In this document: piece by piece, positions 27,236-36,081 of the stretch
How the letters are laid out: every line of letters begins with the position of its first letter
Numbering within the stretch: the first letter of the stretch is position 1
From: Candidatus Halocynthiibacter alkanivorans
GTDB lineage: Bacteria; Pseudomonadota; Alphaproteobacteria; Rhodobacterales; Rhodobacteraceae
NCBI RefSeq assembly: GCF_003333265.1
Contig: NZ_QOLB01000079.1
Span: 62,001-126,000 of the forward strand
Direction of reading: 5' to 3'
DNA length: 64,000 bases
The notes under the pieces: generated by a model
Told to the model about the DNA's origin: nothing
The model's input: only the letters and a program-made list of their open reading frames with translations
Databases searched by the model: none
Made by a program: the position numbers and the translations under genes

Positions 27236-28219
27236 TCATGTCTCCAACACGGTAGGATGAAACAGGGCCTCGGGCTGCAGGAGGGCTGCAGCAAGGTGCT
27301 GATCGTGAGAATAACGGCATATTGCCTCGATTTCAGCTCTGTTGCGGTTAAAACCATAGCTCCAGTAATCAGTTCCGAGAGCGGCCAGAGTGCGTTCCAT
27401 TGAGGCACCCAGCCAGGGCAGTGACAGCCGGTTGGCATTGCCCAACCATATCTCCCGCAGACGCTGCAGCGCCAGATCGCGGGCCGTGACAAAGCCGTCG
27501 TACAGCGCGCGGGCCAGCCAGGGGTGATCGTCGGCAATCGTCTTGCGCAGACCTATGAGATGCATGATCGGGAAAAACCCGGTGTTCCGGTGATAGGCCT
27601 GCTCAGCAGTCTCGAAATCAGGGATCAGCCGGATCACGTCAGGGTGCCCGTCCAAAAACGCTTTGGGCGGTTTCGGGGCCAACAGCCCGTCAATCTCACC
27701 GCGCAGCAGCAGGTCCTGCAGGGTATCGCCTGCGGCAATGGGCTCCACGACCATTCCTGGTGGCAGTTTCAACTCCAGCCGCTCGCGCCGCACTCCAGCG
27801 TCCAAAGCACCGGTGCACCAGTGAATGCCCGAACAATCGACGCCATATTCATCCGCCAGAATACCCCGCATCCACAGCGCGGCGGTCATCTGATATTCCG
27901 GAACACCTATCCGGCGCCCGGCGAAATCAGCAGGGCTATTGATGCCCGATCCGGCGCACGCAAAAAATCCGCTGTGGCGAAAAGCCCGGCTGACAAACGC
28001 TGGGATCGCCACATAGCCCGAGCCGCCACGCGACAGTTGCATAATATAGCTGGACACCGACATCTCGGTGATGTCAAAGCGCGCCTCCTGTACCGCCCAG
28101 GGGAACAGTCTGGCTGTAGGATGCAGCTCGCATTTCAGGGTGACGCCAGGGATCTGAACGCGACCATCATGCAACGCCATGACGCGGTCATGATCCCAGG
28201 TGCCAAGCGTGAGTTCCAG
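27236..28219 (-). CDS. 4,5-dihydroxyphthalate decarboxylase-like protein
   Basis: At least 314 residues from the internal ATG at 28180. The expected N-terminal strand (ELTLGTWDHDRV) is encoded upstream in the same frame, and a GGGAGGG ribosome-binding site at 28233-28227 points to a rare CTG start at about 28219. The protein matches the family of 4,5-dihydroxyphthalate decarboxylases, which share the fold of periplasmic binding proteins but act in the cytoplasm on aromatic acids (MALHDGRVQIPGV, FDITEMSVSSYIMQLSRG, RRIGVPEYQMTAALWMRG). It probably decarboxylates a dihydroxylated aromatic or heteroaromatic acid, or is a relative with a different reaction. The start codon deserves attention. Confidence 0.82.
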   Translation of the reverse strand: MELTLGTWDHDRVMALHDGRVQIPGVTLKCELHPTARLFPWAVQEARFDITEMSVSSYIMQLSRGGSGYVAIPAFVSRAFRHSGFFACAGSGINSPADFAGRRIGVPEYQMTAALWMRGILADEYGVDCSGIHWCTGALDAGVRRERLELKLPPGMVVEPIAAGDTLQDLLLRGEIDGLLAPKPPKAFLDGHPDVIRLIPDFETAEQAYHRNTGFFPIMHLIGLRKTIADDHPWLARALYDGFVTARDLALQRLREIWLGNANRLSLPWLGASMERTLAALGTDYWSYGFNRNRAEIEAICRYSHDQHLAAALLQPEALFHPTVLET

Positions 28220-28254
28220 TAGTCTACCCTCCCAAACCGGCGCGACGCGCCTTG

Positions 28255-28941
28255 CTAAACGACCTTCACTTCCATGCGGCCCAGGCCTTCGATACTCATC
28301 GCCATCACGTCGCCTTTTGCGACTGCGGCCACCCCGGCAGGCGTGCCAGACAGGATCACGTCGCCCGCGGCCAGTGCAAAATAATTCGACAAATAAGAAA
28401 TCATTTCAGGAACCTTCCAGATCATCTGGTTCAGGTCACCCTCCTGGCGGATTTCATCGTTCACTCTGAGCTCGACGCGCCCCTGATTGGGATGACCCAC
28501 CGCTGAAACCGGATGCACAGGGCCACAGGGCGCTGAACGCTCAAACGCCTTGCCGATTTCCCACGGCCGGCCCATCTTTTTCTGTTCGCCCTGCAAATCG
28601 CGACGGGTCATGTCCAGCGACAGCCCGTAGCCATACACAAGCTCCAGCGCCGAGCCGACCGGGACGTTGGTGCCCCCCGACTTCAGCGCAACCAGCATCT
28701 CGGTCTCGTGATGCACATCGTTGGAATGCGGCGGATAGGGAAATTCGCCGGACGAGTCGAGGTTGTTGGGGTTCTTTTGAAAGAAGAACGGAAGTTCGCG
28801 GTCCGGGTCGTGGCCCATTTCAACTGAATGCGCTGCGTAGTTCCGGCCGATGCAATAGATCCGTCGCACCGGAAAAAGCGCCTTGGTTCCGGCAACAGGA
28901 ATGCCCACAACTGACGGAATTTCGATCACGTAGTCAGACAT
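28255..28941 (-). CDS. Fumarylacetoacetate hydrolase family protein
   Basis: 228 residues. The FAH-fold metal-binding motif is HHETEMLVAL (His-x-Glu-x-Glu), with IYCIGRNYAAHSVEMG before it and GDVILSGTPAGVAAVAKGD near the end. Members of this size hydrolyse acylpyruvates such as fumarylpyruvate or cleave C-C bonds after ring opening. A GAGGTGATGG ribosome-binding site precedes the ATG. It is the first gene of the ten-gene operon and faces the GntR regulator across a 133-bp gap. Confidence 0.9.
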   Translation of the reverse strand: MSDYVIEIPSVVGIPVAGTKALFPVRRIYCIGRNYAAHSVEMGHDPDRELPFFFQKNPNNLDSSGEFPYPPHSNDVHHETEMLVALKSGGTNVPVGSALELVYGYGLSLDMTRRDLQGEQKKMGRPWEIGKAFERSAPCGPVHPVSAVGHPNQGRVELRVNDEIRQEGDLNQMIWKVPEMISYLSNYFALAAGDVILSGTPAGVAAVAKGDVMAMSIEGLGRMEVKVV

Positions 28942-29074
28942 CCATCACCTCGTTAATCCAAGGAATTTCGAATCGACCTTAGATCGGCATTGGTGAAAAA
29001 TCAATCCGGACCAATTTTTGCCGATGCAGCGTTATTGTTGCCAGGAGCCATAGATCGGTGCTAAAACGACCAAT
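28942..29074. promoter_or_regulatory. Divergent promoter region between the catabolic operon and its GntR regulator
   Basis: The 133-bp gap must hold both promoters. Two GACCAA boxes (CCGGACCAATTTTT and AACGACCAATATGG) and TTGATCAATC lie here, but I cannot define a clear FadR-type palindrome. Confidence 0.4.
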
Positions 29075-29803
29075 ATGGCGAAATTGATCAATCAATTTTC
29101 TGAACCTCTGGCATCGCTCGCCCAACGCGAACCTTCGGACCTGCAGCGGGCGATTGCGACGCTGCGCGGCTTTATCTCGGCGGGTTCCTACGCTTCGGGG
29201 GACCGGCTGCCGTCCGAGCGAGAGATGATCGGGACACTGGGGATGAGCAGGTCGTCGCTCCGAAAGGCGCTGGATGCACTGGAGCGCGAAGGCGCGATCT
29301 GGCGCCATGTGGGAAAAGGCACCTTCGTGGCCGATCATGGCGACGGCAATGGTACCGGTGTCCTCGCGGCGCTCAGCCATCAGATGACACCGATCAGGAT
29401 GATCCAGGCACGGCTGTGCATCGAACCTTCTCTGGCGCGCGAAGCGGCAATTCATGCGTCGCGTGAGGCTATCATCCGCATCAAACTGGCCAGGGATGCG
29501 GCCTGGGCTGCCACCAACTGGGCCGATTACGAGGCACAGGATGACCTCTTTCACCGCGCCGTGGCCGAGTCGTCGGACAACATCCTGCTGCTGTCGCTCT
29601 TCGATCAGCTCAACTATGTACGCCGCGCTGTGGCGGGCAGCGCTGTCGTACGTGGCTCTGCGCTTCCTCCGCGTGATCACTCCAGTTTTGCCGAACACGA
29701 ACAGATCGTCACTGCCATTGAGGCGCGCGATCCCGAGGCTGCGCAAAAAGCCATGCGTCAACACATCGGAGCGGTATCCACGCGACTCTTTGGAGAAGGA
29801 TGA
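29075..29803 (+). CDS. GntR-family (FadR/FCD type) transcriptional regulator
   Basis: 242 residues. The N-terminal winged helix (residues about 24-85) carries GDRLPSEREMIGTLGMSRSS and GAIWRHVGKGTFVAD. The FCD ligand domain (about 100-235) has the metal-site histidines in DDLFHRAVAES, EHEQIVTAIEARD and AMRQHIGA. It is divergent from the 28941-18956 operon and is probably its pathway-specific repressor, responding to a carboxylic acid intermediate. No good ribosome-binding site precedes the ATG. Confidence 0.9.
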   Translation: MAKLINQFSEPLASLAQREPSDLQRAIATLRGFISAGSYASGDRLPSEREMIGTLGMSRSSLRKALDALEREGAIWRHVGKGTFVADHGDGNGTGVLAALSHQMTPIRMIQARLCIEPSLAREAAIHASREAIIRIKLARDAAWAATNWADYEAQDDLFHRAVAESSDNILLLSLFDQLNYVRRAVAGSAVVRGSALPPRDHSSFAEHEQIVTAIEARDPEAAQKAMRQHIGAVSTRLFGEG

Positions 29804-30740
29804 CAACGGGCTGCACAAGCCTCATTGTCAGACAAACTTGCCTGGCGTGGTCAGGCCTTCATCTCGCGTCTGGCCATGACCAATCGCAACCCCTTTCGCC
29901 GCATGGAGACCCGCCCTGAGATCGTTCGTCCGGCGGGGAAATGTATGTCCGATTTTCGACCTTCACGTCGAATTGTGCTTGTTGCATCGTTGTTGACTGA
30001 GGGCCCGGAGCAGCCGTTTTTTGCGCCGGCCTGCAGGTCCGCTGAGCGGATAATCCTGCCATTATTTTCTCAACCCAACGTGGCGGGAACGGCCCGGAGC
30101 GGACCTTCATTCCGGCCGCACCGAGCTTCTTTCGCCATAGCTGACCTTGACCAGGCATTGCTCCTGGTCGCTCCAGGCCGATGTGGGTGGATGTCCGGCT
30201 CGCTCATGGGGTCGCATAAGAATTTCTAATCCATCAATTCCGGCCCTGATCTCTGCACCAGGCGTTTATTGGATTGCGCCTCGCTGCGCAGTCTTCCTGG
30301 CAAAACGCTCCGAATACGCCAATTGAGGGTGTAGCAAGTTAAAACCACAAAGTTACACATTGCGGTTTCATATGCAGAGTCTTCTGCATCAATGGAACGC
30401 GCATCTTCTCCCCAAAACCACAATCCGGAAAACGCGCCATGGCTGATGGCAGCTCGAGGGCGCATAGTCCGGGCCTCCGATCACTGCGCCTTTTGTATCC
30501 GCCGCTCCCGGGGCGAATCCTGGTCCCGTGCAGATGTTGAATACGTTCAATCAACGCGCTTCACGGGCGGTTCTGAGAAGAGCAGGTTTCGACCGGGGCG
30601 GCGAACCATGAAGCCAGAGTTTCATCGTCGGGTAGTTTAATTTTAGATGCCACAGACGGTTCCTGGCAGGAGGCGCCGGGCTATGCTGATGACGGGCGGA
30701 ATCCGGATGCGCGAGACGGCCGGTTGCTGAAGTTTTCCGG
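29804..30740. other. Large intergenic region without a supported gene
   Basis: About 940 bp between converging genes. Open frames such as 29859-30158 (minus) and 30392-30640 (plus) are Arg/Pro/Ser-rich and resemble no family. GCGCAGCGA-like sequence occurs near 30280 on the minus strand. I regard the region as degenerate or non-coding. Confidence 0.5.
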
Positions 30741-31652
30741 TTAAGCGTCGCGGACTTTCAACAGTTCCTGACCCAGGAAGTCAGCCAGCGCTCCCATCCC
30801 CGAGACATTCATTTTGGCTTCCGCGCGGCTGTTATAGTTGGTGTTGGTGTTGAGATCATAACTGTAAATTTCGCCCTCGGCGTCGCGAATGAATTCGATA
30901 GCGGCAACTTCAATGCCATTGGCGGCAAGGCAGGCGCTGTATTTGGTGAGCACGGGGTCGTCGAACTTCTGGAGAATCTCGAACCGCTCCCGCCCGTCCG
31001 GCAGGTCGCACGCATCTGCGGGGCACAGCTCAAAACCCAGGCTCGTATTTACACGCACAGCATAAAGGAATTGACCGCCAATGAATTCGCAACGGGTGAT
31101 GGCAGGTTCGCTTGCACGCACGTATTTCTGGACCAGCCAGAGACCGTCAAGCGGTTGTTCTGTGGCCGGATTATCAAGCAGCGCGGGGAGCTGGGCGATG
31201 GTCTCGATCAGTTGCACGCCCGCGCCGGCGCCGCCACGGTTGGGTTTGAGTATGAAAGGCAGCTGCCGCAGGTCGCGGGCGGCCTGGATCACTTGCTCAC
31301 GGCCTGTCGCGCCAATCGTGCATGGTGTCTGAATGCCATGGGATTCCAAGGTGGCATATTGCGCAAGTTTATCAATCTCAAGCCGCAAAGCCCCGGTGCC
31401 ATTGATAACGCGGCGGTCAAAAGACTCCAGCCACCGGAGAACCTGACTGGTCAATTCCGGCGCAAAGCGGTGGTCGCGTGTGTGTGATGATGCGCTCATG
31501 CGATTGTAGAAAATACCGGTGGGCGGGGGCGCCTGCGGATCAATACGGCCTGCGTCAAGATGCCAGTTCTCATATGGCAGTTCACGGGCGCTCAATTCCC
31601 TGAACAACGGCTCAGTCCAGGCCTCGTTCTCGTGAAGGACGTGGATTTTCAT
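30741..31652 (-). CDS. ATP-grasp family protein, RimK-like
   Basis: 303 residues. The ATP-grasp core is visible: lysine in LPFILKPNRGGAGAGVQLIE (ATP binding), GLWLVQKYVRASEPAITRCE, and the metal-binding end EVAAIEFIRDAEGEIYSYDL followed by NTNTNYN. The N-terminal part (KIHVLHENEAWTEPLFREL, GIFYNRMSAS) matches RimK/glutathione-synthase-type ligases. It would join a carboxylate to an amine or amino acid using ATP; the substrate is unknown. It is a single gene with a GAGGCGG ribosome-binding site. Confidence 0.85.
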   Translation of the reverse strand: MKIHVLHENEAWTEPLFRELSARELPYENWHLDAGRIDPQAPPPTGIFYNRMSASSHTRDHRFAPELTSQVLRWLESFDRRVINGTGALRLEIDKLAQYATLESHGIQTPCTIGATGREQVIQAARDLRQLPFILKPNRGGAGAGVQLIETIAQLPALLDNPATEQPLDGLWLVQKYVRASEPAITRCEFIGGQFLYAVRVNTSLGFELCPADACDLPDGRERFEILQKFDDPVLTKYSACLAANGIEVAAIEFIRDAEGEIYSYDLNTNTNYNSRAEAKMNVSGMGALADFLGQELLKVRDA

Positions 31653-31849
31653 ACGTCACCGCCTCAGCGTACGTTGTGTATAGTGCCACGATCATAGCAA
31701 ATAATGCGCATTTCCGGAAATCACACGAAACCCATTATCTGCACGCGGGGGGGCCAATGTATGTACATTCGGGCCGTGGCGATCACCGGACTGCTGGACG
31801 CGGCTTAAACCTGTTTGGGGCTGAACCGGCTGGCCGGGCGGGACGGGCA

Positions 31850-32100
31850 GGGCGTCGTTGCGGTTCGCTCCGAACAGCGAATATTGGCACTCTGTTTCAG
31901 AACAGTCTGTTGTTTCCCTGTCTGTCGGCCGGTTCCAGCCTGGCTTTTGGCCTGCGGCGCCCAACACACCGTGGCGCGCGGATCTGTGCCGCTCTGACCG
32001 GGATCGGCATTGAGGGGCCTGAAACAAGCGATCCTGCCACATTGTCCGGCGGCCAGAAAACCCGGGTTGCGTTGATGCGCACTAACGGAGGCGATCACCT
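31850..32100 (+). pseudogene. ABC transporter ATP-binding protein remnant (ThiQ/YnjD-like)
   Basis: In one plus frame the Q-loop region (ANIGTLFQNSLLFPCLSAG and SSLAFGLR) and the ABC signature (ATLSGGQKTRVALMRT) are recognisable at the right distance from each other. The Walker A part upstream and the Walker B/H-loop part downstream are missing or out of frame. This is a decayed ATPase gene. The flanking 31653-31849 and 32101-32266 contain no other supported feature. Confidence 0.7.
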
Positions 32101-32266
32101 GGACCCGGCTCATCGGGATTTTTCCTGGACAAAAGACTAGGGACGTTGACAGCCACGCCTGTGGAATTAGTCACTGGTAAAATTGACTGTTCGCAGCAAG
32201 GTTGTCCGCAGTGGCCGGATCATGTTTCCCTGTGACGGCTGAAACTGAGGCAGGCAAAGCATTGGC

Positions 32267-33073
32267 TCAGTTTACGCCTGCCCGGATCGTTTCCATGTTC
32301 CCGGATTCAGCTGGCGCGTTTGCGTTTGGCGTGTCCGTCAGTAACAGCGGGTCATCGGTCAAAATCTGTTGGACGCCTGCAGCAAGCAGCTGACTGGCCC
32401 GCACCGGATCATTCACTGTTGCCACCCCGAATTCCACAGAGGAGGAGGCGATGGTCTCCAGCGCGGCCTCATCAGTGAAAACGTCATTCACATGGATGAT
32501 CTGCACGCCGGTTTCTTCGGCAAGCTGATCGGGATTGCGCGGCACACAGGTCAGCGCCAGCGCCAGCGGCATCTTTGGCATTCTTTCAGCGACCCGGCGC
32601 AAACAGCGTTCGGAAAAGCCGGAGATAAAGATTTTGGAAGCGGTTTCGGCCGGCCAGTAGATCTCAAGCTCATCACACACCAGGTCAACCAGCTCGGCTT
32701 CACGCCCTTTGGTTTCTTTCAGCTCCAGCTGAAGATTGAGGCCGAGGTCGCAAATCATGCTGATGAATTCCCGCAGGGTCGGCACCTGCAGCCCAGAGAA
32801 TTCCGGCGCCATCCAGGACCCTGCATCCAGCTTGCGGATAGCAGCCAGATCGGCTTGAGTCACGTAGCCGCAGCCATTGGTTGTCCTGTCCAGTTCAGCA
32901 TCATGTATCATCACCAGCTGATTGTCGGCGGTAAACTGAACATCAGTTTCAATCCAGGACACCCCCATGCCGGCGGCCGCTTTCACGGATTCAAGCGTAT
33001 TTTCCGGCCAGTATTTTGAAGCGCCGCGATGGGCGATCAGACCTGATTGAACAAGGGGTAAGGAGGCTGTCAT
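32267..33073 (-). CDS. Glycerophosphodiester phosphodiesterase
   Basis: 268 residues from ATG 33073; an ATG at 33100 is the alternative. The GDPD catalytic elements are present: GLIAHRGASKYWPENTLES (HRG and Glu), WIETDVQFTADNQLVMIHD (Glu, Asp and the second His), and LNLQLELKETKG (Glu, Lys). The enzyme splits glycerophosphodiesters into glycerol-3-phosphate and an alcohol. There is no signal peptide, so it is cytoplasmic, like UgpQ. It is the last gene of the ABC-importer operon, so the importer probably brings in glycerophosphodiesters or glycerol-3-phosphate. Confidence 0.92.
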   Translation of the reverse strand: MTASLPLVQSGLIAHRGASKYWPENTLESVKAAAGMGVSWIETDVQFTADNQLVMIHDAELDRTTNGCGYVTQADLAAIRKLDAGSWMAPEFSGLQVPTLREFISMICDLGLNLQLELKETKGREAELVDLVCDELEIYWPAETASKIFISGFSERCLRRVAERMPKMPLALALTCVPRNPDQLAEETGVQIIHVNDVFTDEAALETIASSSVEFGVATVNDPVRASQLLAAGVQQILTDDPLLLTDTPNANAPAESGNMETIRAGVN

Positions 33074-33151
33074 TTTCACTGTATCCTGAAATGTGACCAT
33101 GTCGCTGCCATAGCGTTCCGCGACCGGTTCACCTGTATATTATCGGATCTG

Positions 33152-33233
33152 CACGCCGCCAGCATGCGCAGTCGGGAGTAACTGCAACTGGCGGCGTGTA
33201 GGGTGATCTTCGTCTCCCCTGGGAGGAGGGGAG
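33152..33233 (-). terminator. Two consecutive hairpins between the binding-protein and phosphodiesterase genes
   Basis: CACGCCGCCAG (33152-33162) and CTGGCGGCGTG (33188-33198) form an 11-bp perfect stem with a nested GCAGT/ACTGC stem in its loop. CTCCCCT (33214-33220) and AGGGGAG (33227-33233) form a second stem. There is no U-tract. In the minus-strand transcript they follow the binding-protein gene and probably act as an mRNA stabiliser or partial attenuator. Confidence 0.65.
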
Positions 33234-33253
33234 CTTGCGAAGACCGGCCTGTC

Positions 33254-34360
33254 TTAACGGTTGAGAACCACCTCTTCAATAAAGGTATCTTCAACTCTCT
33301 GCTTGAACGGCTGGCCCGGCCATGCCTGGCTGAAGGCGCGCTGCGAATTGGGCACAAGTGCTTTGGAATCATCAGCGTCAGCATGCATTGGCGCGGTGCC
33401 AAACCGCGCGTTGAAACCGGCCTGAACTCTGGCGGACGTCAACCAGTCGATGAACACCAGCGCCGCTGCCGGGTTGGGAGCGTTTTGAGGAATAGCGACC
33501 CCGTTGCCGCCGCCGGACATACCCATTTCAGGGATGTAATAGGCGATTTCCTTGCGCACTTCGCCCCGGTTCTGCAGGCCGGCCAAGTGATCTTCCCAGG
33601 CGGGAACCATCCACAGTTCGCGGTCGCTTACCCGGTTGATACTGTCAATGTTGGACGCTGTTATTACGTAGTTTTCAGCGTTGTCATTAAAGAAGTCGAT
33701 GCCGGGCTGAATGCCTGCCAGTTTTTCATCAACCGGGGTGTCGCCGAAATAATCGATGCCGGAAACCACGCGCAGAGTGTTGTGGAAGAAAGAGGGGCCT
33801 GAGCCGCCTTTGACGTAGTTAAAACCGAATTTTTCCGGGTTTGTCGTCCAGAAGGCGGCAAAGTCTTCCGGGGTCTGCGGCAGGTCAGCTTTGGCCACCA
33901 TATCCGGATCATAGGCGATGCCGGTCTGGTTGCCCCAATAGGCGAACACATAACCTTCGCCTTTGATGCCGGTCACATCCTGCGTGCGGCCAGAAACATC
34001 GGGCAAAGCGCCGTCAATCTTTTGGAAAAGCGTTCCCAGTGGCCAGATGTCGACATTCTCATAGCCGAACGCAATCACGTCGATGTCACCGGTTTCACGA
34101 TCTTTTTCGGCAATCAGCTTGTCAATATTGCCAGCGGCCGTGCCTTCGGGAATCGAGACTTTGATGCCCGTTTCTGCGGTGAATGCCTTGGCAACATCGC
34201 GGAACTCATCCTGGAAATACCAAATGAACCAGGTCAGTTCACCTTCGGATTTCGCCTGTGCGACGATCTCGTCCCACGACATATCATCAAGACTGGCCGA
34301 CATGGCAAAGTTTGCCGAGGCCACCAGGGCAATCCCGGTTGAGAGCAGTTTCTTTAACAT
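33254..34360 (-). CDS. ABC transporter periplasmic substrate-binding protein (family 1, PotD-like)
   Basis: 368 residues. A Sec signal peptide (MLKKLLSTGIALVASANFAM, cleavage near SA-SLDD) is followed by a family 1 binding-protein fold: GELTWFIWYFQDEFRDVAKA, FTAETGIKVSIPEGTAAGN, GNQTGIAYDPDMVAKADLPQ. A GGAGGA ribosome-binding site precedes the ATG. It follows the two permease genes and the ATPase gene. The ligand is not readable from the sequence; the phosphodiesterase downstream favours a glycerophosphodiester or glycerol-3-phosphate over polyamines. Confidence 0.9.
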   Translation of the reverse strand: MLKKLLSTGIALVASANFAMSASLDDMSWDEIVAQAKSEGELTWFIWYFQDEFRDVAKAFTAETGIKVSIPEGTAAGNIDKLIAEKDRETGDIDVIAFGYENVDIWPLGTLFQKIDGALPDVSGRTQDVTGIKGEGYVFAYWGNQTGIAYDPDMVAKADLPQTPEDFAAFWTTNPEKFGFNYVKGGSGPSFFHNTLRVVSGIDYFGDTPVDEKLAGIQPGIDFFNDNAENYVITASNIDSINRVSDRELWMVPAWEDHLAGLQNRGEVRKEIAYYIPEMGMSGGGNGVAIPQNAPNPAAALVFIDWLTSARVQAGFNARFGTAPMHADADDSKALVPNSQRAFSQAWPGQPFKQRVEDTFIEEVVLNR

Positions 34361-34399
34361 TATAGTTCCTCCAGAGTTGGTCGTTTGTGTGTTTGCGGG

Positions 34400-35227
34400 T
34401 CAGCCTTTGCCGGAGCTCAGGCTGGGGTTGGCAGATTTCAGAAGCCGCTCAAGGATCAGCATCATGATGACGTTCGGCACGATCAGGATCAGCGCCAGAA
34501 CTGCAGCATTCGGCCGGACAAAATCCTGACCCAGCGTTGAGAACAGCAGCGTCGGAACCGTCACAAAACTGGGCGAACCGACGATGAAAGCGATGGCGAA
34601 CTCTTCGATGGACTGAATGAACACGATCAGCAGCGCCGCCATGATCCCCGGTTTGAGAGCGGGCATGTAAGCAACCTTCCAGCGCTCGATGGTGGTGGCG
34701 CCCAGGTCACGTGCTGCATCAATATGATCCTGGCGCACCTGTTCAAAACTGACAGTCATAATGCGGATCGCATAGGGCATCAGAATAACGCTGTGGGCAA
34801 AAAGGATCGCGCCAAACCGCCAGGCGTGAAGCCCGAGCTGAAAGATGATCGACGAGAAGAAAATCGCGGTGACAAAACCCGGCACAACCAGCGGCAGCAG
34901 TGTAATCAGCTTGGCGACTTCGCGGCCGGGGAACTGGATCCGGCCCAGCGCATAGGCTGTCGGGGAGGCCAGAAGAAGCGTGACGATTGCTGCGCTCGGC
35001 GCCAGAACGTAGGAGTTGAACAACGCCGGTCTGAGCGACGAATTTTCCCACATATAGGCCCAACGGTAGGTCGACATGACCGGAGGCAGCAATTTGTCCG
35101 CCGTCCAGGGTTCGACCGGATCCACCAGAGACCAGAGCACCGCCATGGTGAAAGGGATGATAAGCCAGACAGCACAGACGGTTATCAGGCTGTACATCAG
35201 GATCTTGTTGATTGTTGCCTGTTTCAT
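34400..35227 (-). CDS. ABC transporter permease (PotC-like)
   Basis: 275 residues, six predicted spans. The binding-protein-dependent transport signature (EAA loop) reads HIDAARDLGATTIERWKVAY. The start overlaps the preceding permease stop by 4 bp. Together with the 35224-36081 permease it forms the channel of the importer. Confidence 0.92.
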   Translation of the reverse strand: MKQATINKILMYSLITVCAVWLIIPFTMAVLWSLVDPVEPWTADKLLPPVMSTYRWAYMWENSSLRPALFNSYVLAPSAAIVTLLLASPTAYALGRIQFPGREVAKLITLLPLVVPGFVTAIFFSSIIFQLGLHAWRFGAILFAHSVILMPYAIRIMTVSFEQVRQDHIDAARDLGATTIERWKVAYMPALKPGIMAALLIVFIQSIEEFAIAFIVGSPSFVTVPTLLFSTLGQDFVRPNAAVLALILIVPNVIMMLILERLLKSANPSLSSGKG

Positions 35228-36081
35228 TTGATTCGCCCCCCTTTCAGAATAATTCGGGTCGCAAAGGCAAGGAGAGCGGAGCCGATCAGCGCCACCGCCA
35301 TCAGAGTTACCCCGACAACAGCCGCATCATGCCAGCGGCCACTGTCTTTGAAGAACACCATGAACTGGGCCAGAGACTGCCGGTTGGTCGGTCCGGCGAT
35401 GACCTGAAAGGAAAAGTCCGCCACGGCACCGATAAAGATGATCACCAGAGCCGCCTGCATTGAAGAGATTGTCAGCGGCGCGATGATTTTGCGGAAACGC
35501 GCCATGGTGCCGGCGCCGAGATCGCGGGCTGCGTCCAGCACATCATCGCTGATGCTCTGCACTGCCCCTGTCAGCAGCAGCAGCGCAAATGGCATGTTTT
35601 TCCAGGTCTGCAACACCAGAATGCCATAGCCGTTCCGGTCGTTTTGCAGCCGGTGCGGTGCGTCCCAGAACCCGATCCACTGCATGAACTGGTTCAGGAT
35701 GCCGTTATAAGAAATAACATTGATAAACAGGAAAGCCGCCACCAGACCCGGCACCAGCAGCGGCGCCTTGAGTACCGCACCGATCAGCAGTGAGCCATTG
35801 AACGGTTTGCGCAGCCAGATCGCCAGCGGATAAGCAAGAGCGACCGAGAAAAGGGCGCTGAAAAACCCAATATAAATCGAAAACCGGACCGATTTATAAT
35901 ACGCTTTCCGTCCGAGCATTTTGTCCCAGAACTCGAAACTGAACTCGCTTTCGCCCATCAGACTGTAGTAGCCAAGCGACTGCGCCACGGCCATGTAGAT
36001 CACTGTCCCGATCATCACGGCGATCAGGCCGACACCGGGCGCCAGCAGCGCCAGCACGGTTATCCATTTTTTGGCGGTCAC
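35224..36081 (-). CDS. ABC transporter permease (PotB-like)
   Basis: 285 residues, six predicted spans, with the EAA loop VLDAARDLGAGTMARFRKII. Its ATG overlaps the stop of the ATPase gene by 4 bp (ATGA) and its own stop overlaps the next permease, so the three genes are translationally coupled. It is a heterodimer partner of the 34400-35227 product. Confidence 0.92.
   Translation of the reverse strand: MTAKKWITVLALLAPGVGLIAVMIGTVIYMAVAQSLGYYSLMGESEFSFEFWDKMLGRKAYYKSVRFSIYIGFFSALFSVALAYPLAIWLRKPFNGSLLIGAVLKAPLLVPGLVAAFLFINVISYNGILNQFMQWIGFWDAPHRLQNDRNGYGILVLQTWKNMPFALLLLTGAVQSISDDVLDAARDLGAGTMARFRKIIAPLTISSMQAALVIIFIGAVADFSFQVIAGPTNRQSLAQFMVFFKDSGRWHDAAVVGVTLMAVALIGSALLAFATRIILKGGRIK

Noticed and set aside
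26455-27537. 360-codon version of the TauE gene
   Set aside because: The first 101 codons are the shadow of the decarboxylase gene on the same strand in another frame; homology begins at 27234.
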